DNA of 64,000 nucleotides from Ectobius pallidus (taxonomy: Eukaryota > Arthropoda > Insecta > Blattodea > Ectobiidae). A model generated the notes under the pieces. That model had not been told where the DNA came from. It made no database searches and worked only from the letters and a program-made list of their open reading frames with translations. Position numbers and translations under genes: made by a program. The DNA lies in assembly GCA_964059195.1 (NCBI GenBank), contig CAXKWD010000011.1:17223478-17287477 (forward strand). The letters run 5' to 3'. The stretch's first letter is position 1, and every line of letters begins with the position of its first letter. Shown piece after piece: positions 10,963-22,289 of this stretch.

Positions 10963-11956
10963 TTGCTACGTCTGCAATGCAGGAGTGTGCACTACCAACA
11001 CTTATAACGCGGTTGTTTTTGTCTGTTGTAATTCTTCCTCTGCATTTAACACTGTAATATTTTTCACATAACCAGTTCGTTGTAGATTAATTTTGTTTAC
11101 TTACGTTGAATCTCAATTTTTCAGCTTACATTTCATACTCCATTTCCAGATACAAGATTTAAACATCCTCTGGAAATATTTTTATCACGTTCGTTGCAAA
11201 CAGGATACCACTCCTTATTTCTTACCAAAAAAACGGAAGAATGAGAGCAGAATGCTGCAAAATATGTTATATATTGGTTTTAAAATGTCTATAGTATCAT
11301 AATTATCGTTCACATGCTATGTCATTTTTAAAATATATTTCACAGTTATTAACGAACATGGACTGTTTAAAAGCTTGTACAAACTTGTACAAATAATATC
11401 CAATACTTCATTTCCATTGCTACATTATGTATCGCACCATACAAATGCCACACTAGTCCATATGTATCACCTTCAAGCCATTGCTGAACGAAGTAAGCAT
11501 TAAACTTTGTCAGTCTTTTATTCTTAGGAGAGTTTCCGATTGTAAAGAGCCTTGCATCGTCTATGTAAGAAGGTGGTGTCAGAGCATGAGAAGCACACAT
11601 TCTAACATTTAGGCATATTTACTTATGTTCTGTGTAATCTCTTGCGAGTCCCAACTGTAGACATTTTTAAAATGTCTGGTTAAAATAAAAACTCTGGTAT
11701 CAGGAAATAAGGTACTTTACTCCAGGCTTGTATGACAGACATTTCAAAGTCCAGTTTGACAACCTTTTGTTTCTATTCAGAGCAATGATTGGAAATTAAA
11801 AATTTCAAGCTCTCGTACGTTAATCATTTTTTGTCTGGAAAAAGAGCATAAACCAATGGAACAACCTGAGTTGCTATATTTGCTGTAAAGCTCTGTTAGT
11901 GTAGTGAATATCTGATTAAACTGCTTGCAGCAACTCTTGAAAGTACCATTGATGAA
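10963..11956 (-). pseudogene. Mutator-like (MULE) transposase, copy B (tandem duplicate)
   Basis: This segment is ~1.25-1.3 kb offset from copy A and clearly homologous along its length. On the minus strand: NGTFKSCCKQFNQIFT (catalytic D changed to N), later LGLARDYTEH (present here, deleted in copy A), then LTPPSYIDDARLFTIGN and RLTKFNAYFVQQWLEGD (11367-11600). Homology to copy A stops abruptly at 11956, where a short 'ATTTCCAATA' repeat begins. The duplicate therefore lacks the N-terminal YRHR region. Confidence 0.7.
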
Positions 11957-12070
11957 CAATATCCAGTACTTCATTTCTAATACATTTCATTTCCAATACT
12001 TTGTTTATGTTTCGGTCATGACTGTTATTTCCAATATAGTATGTAAGTTACATTTCCAATACAGTACCAA
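11957..12070. repeat. Degenerate minisatellite of CATTTCCAATA-like units
   Basis: Variants of (C)ATTTCCAATAC recur at irregular spacing from 11968 to 12060, and the same motif occurs at 10143-10152 and 11402-11415. It marks the breakpoints between MULE segments and may have helped the rearrangement. Confidence 0.5.
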
Positions 12071-12355
12071 TTACTGTAGCCTATTACTGCATTTAAAATG
12101 TTCACAATTCAAAATTACAATTAAGAGTTGAAAGCTACTATTTCTTACGAAAGTAAACAACAAAAGAATTGACTTCCTCTCCCACTTCAACAAACTTGAG
12201 ACTGTCTACATTAAAAATGTAGGCATGGTTAAAAGTTTCATTATTTATTTAGCAGCCATTTATGCCTTCTTAGAATTTAAATTGATACAAGTAGGTCTAC
12301 TGATAAGCTCTTAATCGAGTTTATGTATGTAACTTAAAAGTGCAAAGACATTTTT

Positions 12356-12720
12356 CTAGGAACACTTATGGTTTACAAGATCTGAAACAACTGTTGAAAT
12401 CGCTTCCTCAATACGTGCATGGACCAGCTGTCTTCTCTTTGTTGGCGTGATACTTAGATAACTTCTCCTAATTTCAAGTTCTTGCTGAACACTGTTTTGG
12501 CGAGGGGATTTAATGAGCTTAAAGACATTAGGATGGGGCTTTAACACCATTCGATTTAGCTTATTATGGAACCCTTCTTTGGGGTTGTTCGATCTATGTT
12601 TTGCACCATACACATTCCACATTAGTCCATAGCAAATTGATAGCAGAATGCTGCAAAATATAATATATATTAATGTATCTAAGATAACAGTTATCGTTCA
12701 CATGCTCAGTAATCTTATTT
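12356..12720 (-). pseudogene. Mutator-like (MULE) transposase, C-terminal segment (copy C)
   Basis: Minus-strand frame 12356-12622 reads MWNVYGAKHRSNNPKEGFHN then KLNRMVLKPHPNVFKLIK, the region that follows WLEGD..G in MULE transposases (wN.yg...RtNN..EgfH..ln....hPn). Copies A and B stop just before this at MWNLYG.IHN. In gene orientation this C-terminal part lies upstream of the core copies, so the locus is scrambled. 12625-12720 repeats the acceptor-like segment found at about 9981 and 11241. Confidence 0.7.
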
Positions 12721-12814
12721 TTAAAAAAGTCTAATAACTCAGTTGAAGCATTACAAGAACATTAAAATCTAAAGCAATTAATACTTCCCATTAAATAATT
12801 ATTATACCTCCCGA

Positions 12815-12970
12815 AGGTGTCGCCACCTTGTTGTGGTGTTTGGAGGCTTGAGTGATCAAAGGAACTGAAGAGCTATGCCGGCAGGAGCACATGCTCATGG
12901 TAGGGCCACCCAAGCCGGACAGGTCTGAGGTGATGATCCAGACGAAGAGCGATACCCTGGTCCATGAATC
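12815..12970. mobile_element. Non-LTR retrotransposon 5'-region relic
   Basis: The text GGTGTCGCCACCTTGTTGTG, then GCTTGAGTGATC, AGAGCTATGCCGGCAGGAGC, GGGCCACCCAAGCCGGACAG and CAGACGAAGAGCGATACC is a conserved arrangement I recognise from 5' regions of arthropod non-LTR elements. No ORF follows. Only the relic of the 5' region remains. Confidence 0.5.
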
Positions 12971-14172
12971 TAACAGTACCCATTTTATTTAGAAATCTAC
13001 TATACACAAGAGTTACTGTTAAACTAAAATGCTTATAACTAGCATCCTTTCCTGCTTTTGCCACTCGGTGGCCTCTTACATTACATCGCCTTCAATGACT
13101 TTACTTGCTCGCCCATTCTCTGCCAAGCATCCGGTTAAAGAAGAGTCGTGTAAGTGGTTCTCACGTTTGTGAGCTAGACATCCACTGGACATTGTGCTCA
13201 GGCCTGCCAAGCAGGACCCACTACACAATGAAAGAAAATATTATTAAACTACTAGAGCACTTTATTATTTACTGAATTATTAAACTGCATGAGCAATCAA
13301 CCTGAAAGAATGGTTAAATTAATTGTTACTGTTTTTACCAGTAAATATGACAGTTGTGAAAATTTATTAGACATGATGTCTTGAAATACTAACTACGTAG
13401 TTCCACAACAAATTGTTATTCTTCTCCATCCGACAATTCTCGGCTGGAGCCTGTATCATGTGTCTTTGATGTATTGTATTCCGTTCCAGTTGCGTCACGT
13501 GCTGTTGTCATTCTCCAGAATTTTCAATAATTATCTAATTAAAAATGGATGTAATAACAAAATACAATACAGCGGTTTGGGGTTTATGAATGTTTGTTAT
13601 TTAATGATGGGCGCCATGTATAATGCATATACTATTATTTCTGTTTGTCTTTGAACCCACCTCTGGCAATAGTCAGTAGGTCACCGAACACTCCACTGTA
13701 GCCTCAAGGTAGGAAGCGAACAACAACTTAGTTATATTATTAAAATAATAATACAGTTTTTTTAGAACACAATAAAAGTCAGCTATTTATTCTGAACTTG
13801 CAAAGATAATATCTGGTGTTAATAATTAAAGCACTGTTACATGATGTTATTGGTAATAAGGTTCCGTAGGTAGATCGATAGTGATGATACAATAGCTTTG
13901 GGATATGATCTCTTGATTACTCGCGACTATGAACAAAAATATTCAAAGTTCAAATATTATTCTATATGGAAGTCCAATTAATTGCAGAAGTTATATCTTG
14001 GAGCGGAGCTCCCGGTGCAGAATATTAAATATTTTATTCGGAGCCTAGGTCCCGACACAGAATGCAGAAGTTATAACTCTGAGCTGAGCTCCCGATGCAG
14101 AGTGATTTTAGTCTCCATATCGAGACAGTAGGAAACCTCTGATATTCAGTTATTACCACCACTCTTCTTAAT
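12971..14172. other. Mostly featureless, with a small imperfect tandem repeat
   Basis: At 13984-14104 three imperfect units share the cores GCAGAAGTTATA and GGAGC..AGCTCCCG.TGCAGA. 13080-13230 is less AT-rich but has no recognisable frame. Confidence 0.45.
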
Positions 14173-15679
14173 TTAACCCAGATAGCGCGGAATTATTTTT
14201 AGCACGTTTTCTTTTCTTAAATTGCATAAAACAGTTCACTTTAAGTAAAGAATCATATAATAATGAGATTTATTGTTGTAACTTACATACTTCCTGAAAT
14301 AATGCCCGTGCTTCCAGAAGGACGTCAGCGTAATGCACATTAAAATTAACCAATAACTGAAAATAATGAAATACTTTTCTTCGAGTACTGTATTGTCAGT
14401 TATTCACTCTGCTTTGTGTGATAAGCAACAAAACATGTTACATGAAGTGACACAACACATTCCATGCACTGAGTTGTAGCTTTCTTGTGACAATGTCGGC
14501 AATGGAGCTGTTTTTTATTTCCTGTAATACTGTCTGGTGGTAGGTCGGCAACATAATGCTCCAACTTGTCGAAACGAGAATCGGACTTTGATGAACCCGA
14601 TGGCCGTCCTCGTGAAGAAACCATTCTTCTGTTCGACTCCAAAATAGCAGTGACTATTCTTCGGCGAAAGGATAGATGGTCTAATTTACCGCCATCTTGC
14701 CGGTAAAGTTGCCACGCATTTTGGTCCGCAACATCGATGCAATGGGCAACGATAGTGAAATACATTTCTTGCCTCTGATTGATACACGGTACAAAGAAAT
14801 GTTTTGGTCAGCTCTGTCAATGCCTCCCATGTGTGTGTTATAGTTGTGGATGACTTGTGGTTGATCGACACTAATTCGCTTTTTTTGCTTCTGCGAATAG
14901 CGAGATACCTGACGAGTTGGTAAAACTCTATCAAAGTTAGTAGCCACATTCACCACACTATTATCATTCCATCTAGTGACGAGGACATTGCTAGTGTCAT
15001 CAGACCTGAAGTCGTATGTAGAGTTACTGGCCGCCTAGAAAAAATATATTCGGTATTATCATTATTATTTCTATCGTACTTATCAATATTTCTTAGTTCC
15101 TAAATATATTGTAGGGCCGCTTATAAAGGATACGACAGTTAGTTTGACACAAAGAAAGATATATTCATGTCATCTTCACATTAATATTTACTTAGGGATA
15201 TTTTTTTACAATAATGAAACACCAGGTTTTATTCTTCAAAAGAATTTCACAAACAAATTTTTAGGGTCACATTACGCTGACGTACTTCTGGAAGGAAGGT
15301 TTACAAAAGTGGGCTGTGGAGCCTACAATATTGTTTGAAATGTTTGTTTGGTGAATCATTATGGTAAAAGATATATTTGAGGCAATAAATTAATAACAAT
15401 TTGCAACAAAAGAATAAGAAGAAATATAGAATACATACCCATTTATCCGGAGGTCTTCAATATATTCCATTTCGTTAGAAACGCAACTTCACAGCTGAAT
15501 ATCACCACTAACCTCTCAACAATGAAGACTGAAATAACATAAATATTAAAGCGTGTAGCTTCTAGTTACGAAATGTGACGCTGCACTCGGGCGAGTAATT
15601 AAAGAACCTTCGAAAAATAAATATAATACCAACTGCTGTTCACATCCTTCTGGAAGGACGTCAGCGCTATCTGGGTTAA
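14173..15679 (-). mobile_element. piggyBac element with both TIRs and TTAA target sites
   Basis: TTAA at 14173-14176 is followed by CCCAGATAGCGC; GCGCTATCTGGG at 15664-15675 is followed by TTAA at 15676-15679. This is the textbook piggyBac structure: TTAA duplication and 12-bp perfect TIRs starting CCC. Subterminal copies of CTTCCAGAAGGACGTCAGCG lie inverted inside (14310-14330, ~15273-15293, 15648-15665), likely transposase-binding repeats. The element is 1,499 bp, shorter than an autonomous copy, so internal sequence was lost. Confidence 0.93.
14400..15034 (-). pseudogene. piggyBac transposase, C-terminal half
   Basis: The frame opens after TTTTTCTAG (possible splice acceptor, 15035) with DDTSNVLVTRWNDNSVVNVA, then TNFDRVLPTRQVSRYSQKQK, then YNTHMGGIDRADQNISLYRV, containing the third catalytic aspartate region (GGIDRADQ). 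A one-base loss near 14767 shifts the frame after RGKK; the other frame continues FTIVAHCIDVADQNAWQLYR and ends in a cysteine-rich zinc domain (LHCRHCHKK, CMECVVSLHVTCF). The N-terminal domain and the first two aspartates are missing. It is a different piggyBac lineage from the 2.8-4.5 kb copy. Confidence 0.9.
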
Positions 15680-16229
15680 TGGAGAAACCGTCTAGCTATT
15701 GTTCCAACAGTGCGAGTCAAAAGTTTCACCCTTAACACAATAGGCGACCTCTTAATATAACGCAGTGTATCAGTACCCTTTCACATCAATCTGGAAAAAC
15801 ACGGCCACAGCTACCTGGTTATTTTTCGGCTCTATGCCTCGTACCGTTACACTTTCTAATGGAATTTCCTAGCTTCTCTTCCCTGCACTCCTTATAATTA
15901 CAATTTCATTTCATTAAACATTTACATGAAATTGTTTAACTTTTATACCTTGCTTTATTTATAACATTTAATGTTAATAATGGTCATTTTGATACCAAAA
16001 ACTAGCTGTGTAATTTAATGAATATACTTTGAATTAATTTGAGGAATTACTTATTTACCTAATTTATTTAATTTAATAATTTCTTTGCTGGGGTACGTGA
16101 ACTCCTATAACAATATAGGTTTTATATTGATATTGTTATCTTCTGTCCTTTGAGTGTGCACAGCTATACCATTCCATCCCGTGTATAACTTCTAAAGAAA
16201 ATGTATGAACTTTGCTGCCAGGTTCCCTC
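15680..16229. other. AT-rich, no feature seen
   Basis: No coding frame, TIR pair or tandem repeat recognised. Confidence 0.5.
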
Positions 16230-16765
16230 ATCCAAGTAGTCTTCCTCACAACATAGAACAAATAAACTAATTTAAATTAACAAAGCAATCATGATTAACT
16301 AACAAATTGATAATCAAATTTATACATTCATTTATTAATACAAGCCAGTTACATTACTTTATCTTCTTTATAGCGTTCATTGAAAAAGGATATGTGTAAG
16401 AAGGCACATAACCTTCACACAGTGGCATCAAAAGATTCTGTTTCAGAGCTCGATCATGTGTGTCGTGCATAGCTGCTGAATTTGACATGCAAGTAAGATT
16501 ACAATTCGGCTTGAGATGAGAAATGTCCATTTAAGGGATGGGTTGAATTAAAGATTGTGTTAATTCTAATAGTGTAAACTATCTTATGAAATTGAGATTG
16601 CGATGGTGTAGGCCATAATTTTGTCTTGTGTATATAGTGTCAGGACAAATTTTCTTCCCAACTCTTCTACCTGAGCCTAGTCGAACACATCACACTTGTA
16701 GGCACGAGCCTCATATCACTTAACACTGATGCTCAATATGAGAGCTTTGATGCTTCCCTCATATA
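16230..16765. repeat. Leader segment of satellite block 1 (duplicated at 24.7-25.24 kb)
   Basis: TCTTCCTCACAACA, CATTCATTTATTAATACAAG, CACAGTGGCATCAAAAGATT and the following text recur in the same order at 24,697-25,240 with modest divergence. In both places the segment leads directly into ~295-bp monomers, so leader and array were duplicated as one package. Confidence 0.85.
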
Positions 16766-18371
16766 TATTCCAGCAGATGACGTTGGCTCCAAGCCTCGCG
16801 AACTCGATATTGAGTGGTGTTTTTATCCCACTTCCAGCTTCTTTTATCACAACGATATCTCTCTTGACTCGATTTTGTAAAGGTGTCACCATAAAACGGT
16901 AGATTGAGGGGAGTGTGCTCCAAAATATATTTTAAATTATTACTCTTCTTCTGCGCAAATCTCCTCCCTGACTCTTGATAACACATCACACTTGTAGACA
17001 TGAGCCTGGTATCACATAAGACTGAGGCAAAATGTGAGCTTCTTATTGCTTCCCTCATAAATATCCTAGCAGATGACGTCGGCTCCAAGCCTCGTGGACT
17101 CGATAGTGAGTGGTGTTTTTATCCCACTTCCAGCTTCTTTTATCACAACGATATCTCTCTTGACTCAATTTTGTAAAGGTGGAACCAAAAAACGGTAGAT
17201 TGAGAGGAATGTGCTCCAGAATATATTTTTAATTATTACTCTTCTGCGCAACTCTCCTTCTGAGTCTAGTTGACCACATGTCACTTGTAGACATGAGCCT
17301 GGTATCCCATAAGATTAAAGCAAAAAATGAGCTTCTTATTGCTTCCCTCATAAACATCCCAGCAGATGACGTGGGCTCCAAGCCTCCCGAACTCGAAAGT
17401 GAGTGGTGTTTTTATCCCACTTCCAGCTTCTTTTATCACAAGGATATCTCTCTTGACTCGATTTTGTAAAGGTGGCACCAAAAATCGGTAGATTGAGAGG
17501 AGTGTGCTCCAAAAAAAATTTAAACTATTACTCTTCTGCGCAACTTTCCTTCTGAGTCTTGTTGAACACATCAAACTTTTAGACATGAGCTTGGTATCCC
17601 ATAAGATTGAAGGAAAATATGAGCTTCTTATTGCTTCCCTAATAAATATCCCAGCAGATGACTTGGGATCCAAGCCTCCCGAACTCGAAAGTGAGTAGTG
17701 TTTTTATCCCACTTCAGCTTCTTTTATCACAACAATATCTCTCTTGACTCGATCTTTTAAAGGTGGCACCATAAAACGGTAGATTGAAAGGAGTGTGCTC
17801 CAAAATATATTTTAAATTATTACTCTTCTTCTGCGGAACTCTCCTCCCTGACTCTGGTTGACCACATGTCACTTGTAGACATGAGCCTGGTATCCCATAA
17901 GATTGAAACAAAATATGAGCTTCTTATTGCTTCCCTCATAAATATCCTAACAGATGACGTGGACTCCAAGTCTCCCGAACTCGAAAATGAGTGGTGTTTT
18001 TATCCCATTTCCAGCTTCTTTTATCACAAGGATATTTCTCTTCACTCGATTTTGTAAAGGTGGCACCAAAAATTGGTAGATTGATAGGAGTGTGCTCCAA
18101 AAAAATATTTTAAACTTTTACTCTTCTGCGCAACTCTCCTTCTGAGTCTTGTTGAACACATCAAACTTGTAGACATCTCCTCCCTGACTCTTGATGAACA
18201 CATCACACTTGTAGACATCTCCTCCCTGACTCTTGATGAACACATCACACTTGTAGACATGAGCCTGGTATCACATAAGACTGAGGCAAAATGTGAGCTT
18301 CTTATTGCTTCCTCATAAATATCCTAGCAGATGACGTCGGCTCCAAGCCTCGCGGACTCGATAGTGAGTGG
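16766..18371 (-). repeat. ~295-bp tandem repeat, block 1 (about six monomers)
   Basis: The landmark CAGCAGATGACGT recurs at about 16773, 17068, 17361, 17655, (17950) and 18327, spacing 293-295 bp except the last, which has an internal triplication of a ~56-bp piece at 18115-18260. Each monomer, read on the minus strand, has a ~65-codon frame: VPPLQNRVKRDI, VIKEAGSGIKTPLTFEFGRL, GAHVICWD(V/I)YEGSNK, LMGYQAHVYK. The same peptide order follows the PHD exons at 30.6-30.8 kb, so the monomer derives from that unit. Spacing is not a fixed multiple of three, so one long protein is unlikely. Confidence 0.88.
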
Positions 18372-18894
18372 CAGAGGCGCCAACTTTTGAAAAAAATTGG
18401 GTGGGCTCAAAGACATTTTAAAACTTCACAGTCCCACCCCTATTTTATTCATAAAATAAAATGACCACGAATAAATATAGAAATTATTTCATTGTTTCTA
18501 ATAACGATCAATAACGTCACGAAAGTGTAGCATTATAATGATGATGAGTGTTCTACCCGGAACGAAGCCACGAGATCATGACCTCGATTAGGTCAACCCT
18601 CTTTTAAACCTCAGAGAATTGTCATTGCCTCTCGCGAAATGGGGATTAAGGGCAACACAACACCCAGTCCTGAACTCAGGAATGAAATCTTCCACTTCCA
18701 GGGTAAAATCAGGTGGACTCTAATTTAAAGGAAAGTCTTTAAAGTTTATAATTATATGGATTTTTTGAGGGGCTTAGGTAACTACTAAAATAATATAAAT
18801 AAAATAAAACATGGGCTACTATCATTCTGTAGTCGTACAAGCAAAACACATTAAGTCTTATGGAAATGCTGTTGACTTAGTGTTGACTACATTC

Positions 18895-19475
18895 CGGTCA
18901 CGAGCACGACATCTGCTTCAACCAAACTAAAATCTTGGCAATTACGAAAACCTATCAAGAAAGATTACAACGTGAGGCAATAGAAATCTATAAACATAAA
19001 AAAACTTCAATAGAAAGGAAGAGGGCTTAAAACTAAACAAGATATGGTATCCGGCACTACAAAACAGTATCAATGCCATTCAACAGTCTAGCAGCCAATC
19101 TGAAGAACCTGGTACAATGGAAAGAGGGAGCCAACCAGAAACGGCTGATACAACGACCGACCAATCAGCTGCAAGCAACGGTGCGAGTATGTGCAGCCAA
19201 CAGCCTATAAATACGCGCCGAAATCCAGCTAGGGACAAGAGCCCAAATTGGGGCTCAAACCCTTGGAATAAAAGGGATATTTCCCTCGAAAATTAATGCC
19301 TGCCTGCCTGCTGTATCAGTCGACAGCAAGACCTCGCCGAGGAAACTCCGAAGCAGAACTCACCGCTGAAGATGCCTGCCGCAGTTGTGGGCGAAGCGTC
19401 CGGAAAGTTATCCGACGGACCACGGCAACATAGCCCGGAAAGTTTTAACAATTTAGTGTATTTTGCTTGTAAACC
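18895..19475 (+). pseudogene. Penelope-like retroelement remnant (C-terminus and 3' region)
   Basis: Plus-strand translation gives GHEHDICFNQTKILA, then TYQERLQREAIEIYKHK, then a shift and LKLNKIWYPALQN. This is the tail of the GIY-YIG endonuclease region of Penelope-like proteins (h.i.fd.tkil....y..R..rEaieI.k......g..l...W.p.l). 19,366-19,455 has GAAGATGCCTGCCGCAGTTG and GGCGAAGCGTCCGGAAAG, a 3' sequence type I associate with the same elements. No RT core remains. Confidence 0.55.
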
Positions 19476-19480
19476 CACGG

Positions 19481-19884
19481 TATAGTCCAGTTATTTATTG
19501 CATGGCCAGGCGGCTTCCTTTCGTTAGGAGGAAAAGTTTGCCGACAGCTCAACCCATGTTATTTTAGTTTTACCGCACCAATCAGCTAGTTACCCCAGCC
19601 AATCAAAATCTAAAAATGTCCTTTGACGATTTTGACAGCTACTCGTCAACTCTGCGTGGAGTGAAATGCACGGTTGCAAGATCAAGTTACAGTAAACAAT
19701 AACACGTGTGAATTGATTAAAGCGAAGGAAGAACTGAGGTCAGTGATAACAATGAGAGAATATTGCAACGTTGCTTTTTGTATTGGAAAGCGGAAGCCAA
19801 GACTGATTTAGTCAGATCAATTAACATAAAGAAACACCGAAACCTTTGAAGTCGACTGGCCATGCAATAAATAACTGCACTATA
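19481..19884. mobile_element. MITE with 29-bp TIRs
   Basis: TATAGTCCAGTTATTTATTG...GGCCAG at 19481-19509 is matched in reverse complement at 19856-19884 with one mismatch in 29. About 404 bp, no ORF. It interrupts the Penelope-like 3' region. Confidence 0.82.
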
Positions 19885-20309
19885 CTACGTGCTGTAAATG
19901 TATTTCTCTTGACTGCACTTTTCTCTATAAATTTATCACAAGCGTAATCTAAATCCAACTTTGTTCCGCTGTCCGTATTTAGGGGTATGCTTAGAGCAGC
20001 GATATCTCCGATTAGGTCTTTTCTAGAACATTGTCAAACGCAAAAATGTCTCCAGTCTTTTCAAAGCAACTGGCATTGATGGAGTTTAAAGAATTAAGGG
20101 ACAAATTATTTCAATCGAGTTAATTGAAAGAAGAGAGAGATTACATTATTATGTATGTCAACAATTATGTAATTTTTGTTTTACACCGATTAAACATTGA
20201 GACACGATTTTTAGTAACAATAAAAAAATGTACGATAATATAATTCACGGCAAATTATTGGGTGGGCTTGAGCCCCACGGCCCATATAAGTTGGTGCCAC
20301 TGATGACAT

Positions 20310-20570
20310 GTAATGAACCAAGGTAGTTCTCATAATATGCTAGAATGTCCCACCCGTAATTATGAAATGGCTGTATTGTCTCTTTTTTTTATATATGAAA
20401 AAAATTGATCCTTTAATAGACCACATTACAGACTAGCTTCTACGGCAACTGTGCCCGTAAAACATCAGGCTGGGACATCGCAAGTCAGTCGCTTTGCCGT
20501 GAGCTTCAAGGTCAGAGACGAAGCGCACAGCTTGTGTTCTTTTGTGGACGTGAACTAGCCTATCTTGTGT
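20310..20570. repeat. Direct repeat copy 1 (partner at 21,155-21,440)
   Basis: AGAATGTCCCACCCGTAATT and GAGCTTCAAGGTC.GAGAC...CGCACAGCTTGTG...TTTTGTGGACGTGAACTA occur here and again ~850 bp downstream in the same order. No coding frame is shared. Between the two, 20,570-21,155 is AT-rich and featureless. Confidence 0.75.
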
Positions 20571-21154
20571 CACTGAATATTAGAGAGTTATATGTATTTG
20601 TAGTTGTTTCATGAGTAAATTTTGTTAAGTATGTATTTATTACGTTGCAGTTGATTTTTTTGACATTTATAGCATGATTTTAACAGGCATTAAAACTAAG
20701 TAGTCAAGAATAATGAGCTATATCCTTTTTGATTTTAGAAAATATAGTAGTCTTGAGGTACATTTTGGCATAAGATTAACTTCAAAAAGTATGTGTGGTT
20801 AATTACTATGTAAAATAGCAAACAGCCCACCCGTAATGGTGATATTCTATTAAATAATATTGTAAGAGTTTAATAAATATTCTGACAATCTGGAAACAGT
20901 TTATCATTTTTCTTCCATCCCTTATACCTTCATTAATAATAACACTAAGTCTCTAACATTAATAGCAGAACAACAAATGAACTGTTTTTGTACACCATTA
21001 AAATCGTTGTCCAAATTAGGCCTATGTAATAGATTTTGAAAAACAAATTTAAAATATTTAAAATCAATTTTAAATATTGTTTTCCATGTTGAAGAACGCA
21101 TACTAAATTCTACACAATGAGCTGAAAAATTCTAGCTAGTTATTTATGATATGT

Positions 21155-21440
21155 AATGAACAAAAATACTTGTAATATGTTAGAATGTCCCACCCGTAAT
21201 TAAGAAATGGCTGATTGGTAGATAAGCGATGTTGTAGTAATTAGGCTCTTCGTCTTTATATTATACCAATACATTAAACGGATAATATGGTTTTCTGAAA
21301 CGAACGCTTTTGTAGTTGTATTCGCAAAGCAAAAGCCTGGGAACCTGCAACTCAGTGGCTACGCTTGGAGCTTCAAGGTCGGAGACTCAGCGCACAGCTT
21401 GTGTGCTTTTGTGGACGTGAACTAACCATCTTGTGTCATG
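21155..21440. repeat. Direct repeat copy 2 (partner at 20,310-20,570)
   Basis: Second copy of the ~260-bp repeat, slightly diverged. 21,441-21,786 downstream shows no other feature. Confidence 0.75.
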
Positions 21441-21786
21441 GGTGCTTTGATTATTATGAGGCAAAGCCGAACTAACTTACGTTACTTATCTGGACTTGCA
21501 TTTAGCGCAATGGATTATCACAAAATACTAATGTTACACTGAACAAAGCTCCAGTAAAATAATTAATTATCGCATTCAACCAAACATGGCTACGTGACTA
21601 GGTGAGAAAAACTATGCGCCTACCTTGATCCGTCCATTCCGACGCGACGATAAAGACTGACTGACTCCATACTGAACTTCGATCGATAGTTTCTCTGACT
21701 GATGCGTAACTTCGATTGAAAGCTTCGATTATATTGGATCGTAGTGCCAGCGTTGAAGGTAAATTATTCTCATGAACAGTTTACAC

Positions 21787-22289
21787 CAATGGTGCCAACT
21801 TTTGAAAACATTGGGTGGGCTTAAAGATTTTCATACTTCGGTCCCTTCGTTCATGAAATAGACTTATATAATATTGATATGACTATTATATAAATATAGT
21901 AGGCCTACATGAAATGATTTCATTGTTTCTGTTGACAAACTTAGTAATAATTGTCTTATACCCCACACTTTTGTGTCACAATTCCTTGATTTTCCCATTA
22001 AATTGCATGTGATAAAGTTTTTTTCTTGACGCATAAAAAGGATAATAATAAGGCGGTGGATGTGCAAACTGCGCTGACAGATAAAGATATAAAAATTTAG
22101 TGAACTGAGAAACGTATTCAAACAATCGTGAGTGAATTGGAAAAAGAGGCGATGGTACATGTATGTCAACATAGCCTGATTTTAGCTTTCCAGCGATTCA
22201 AAAACTAAACTTATTTTAGTAATGGTAATAACAAATTAATAAAAAAAGGCCTTCGGAAAATTATTGGGTGGGCTTGAGCCCCACGGGCT
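21787..22289. mobile_element. Second TIR element of the same family, right end truncated
   Basis: Left end AATGGTGCCAACTTTTGAAA and inner GGGTGGGCT match the 18,372 element. The right side ends at GGGCTTGAGCCCCACGGGC, about 20 bases short of the full TIR, exactly where monomer sequence (CTTCCAGCTTCTTTTATCAC) resumes. Confidence 0.65.

Larger units (their letters stand above)
18372..20302. mobile_element. TIR element interrupting the satellite (hAT-like ends)
   Basis: Left end CAGAGGCGCCAACTT (18372) pairs with right end AAGTTGGTGCCACTG (to 20302). Inside each end is GGGTGGGCT. No matching 8-bp target duplication was found, so the flanks are rearranged. The interior carries a Penelope-like remnant and a nested MITE. 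Confidence 0.65.
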
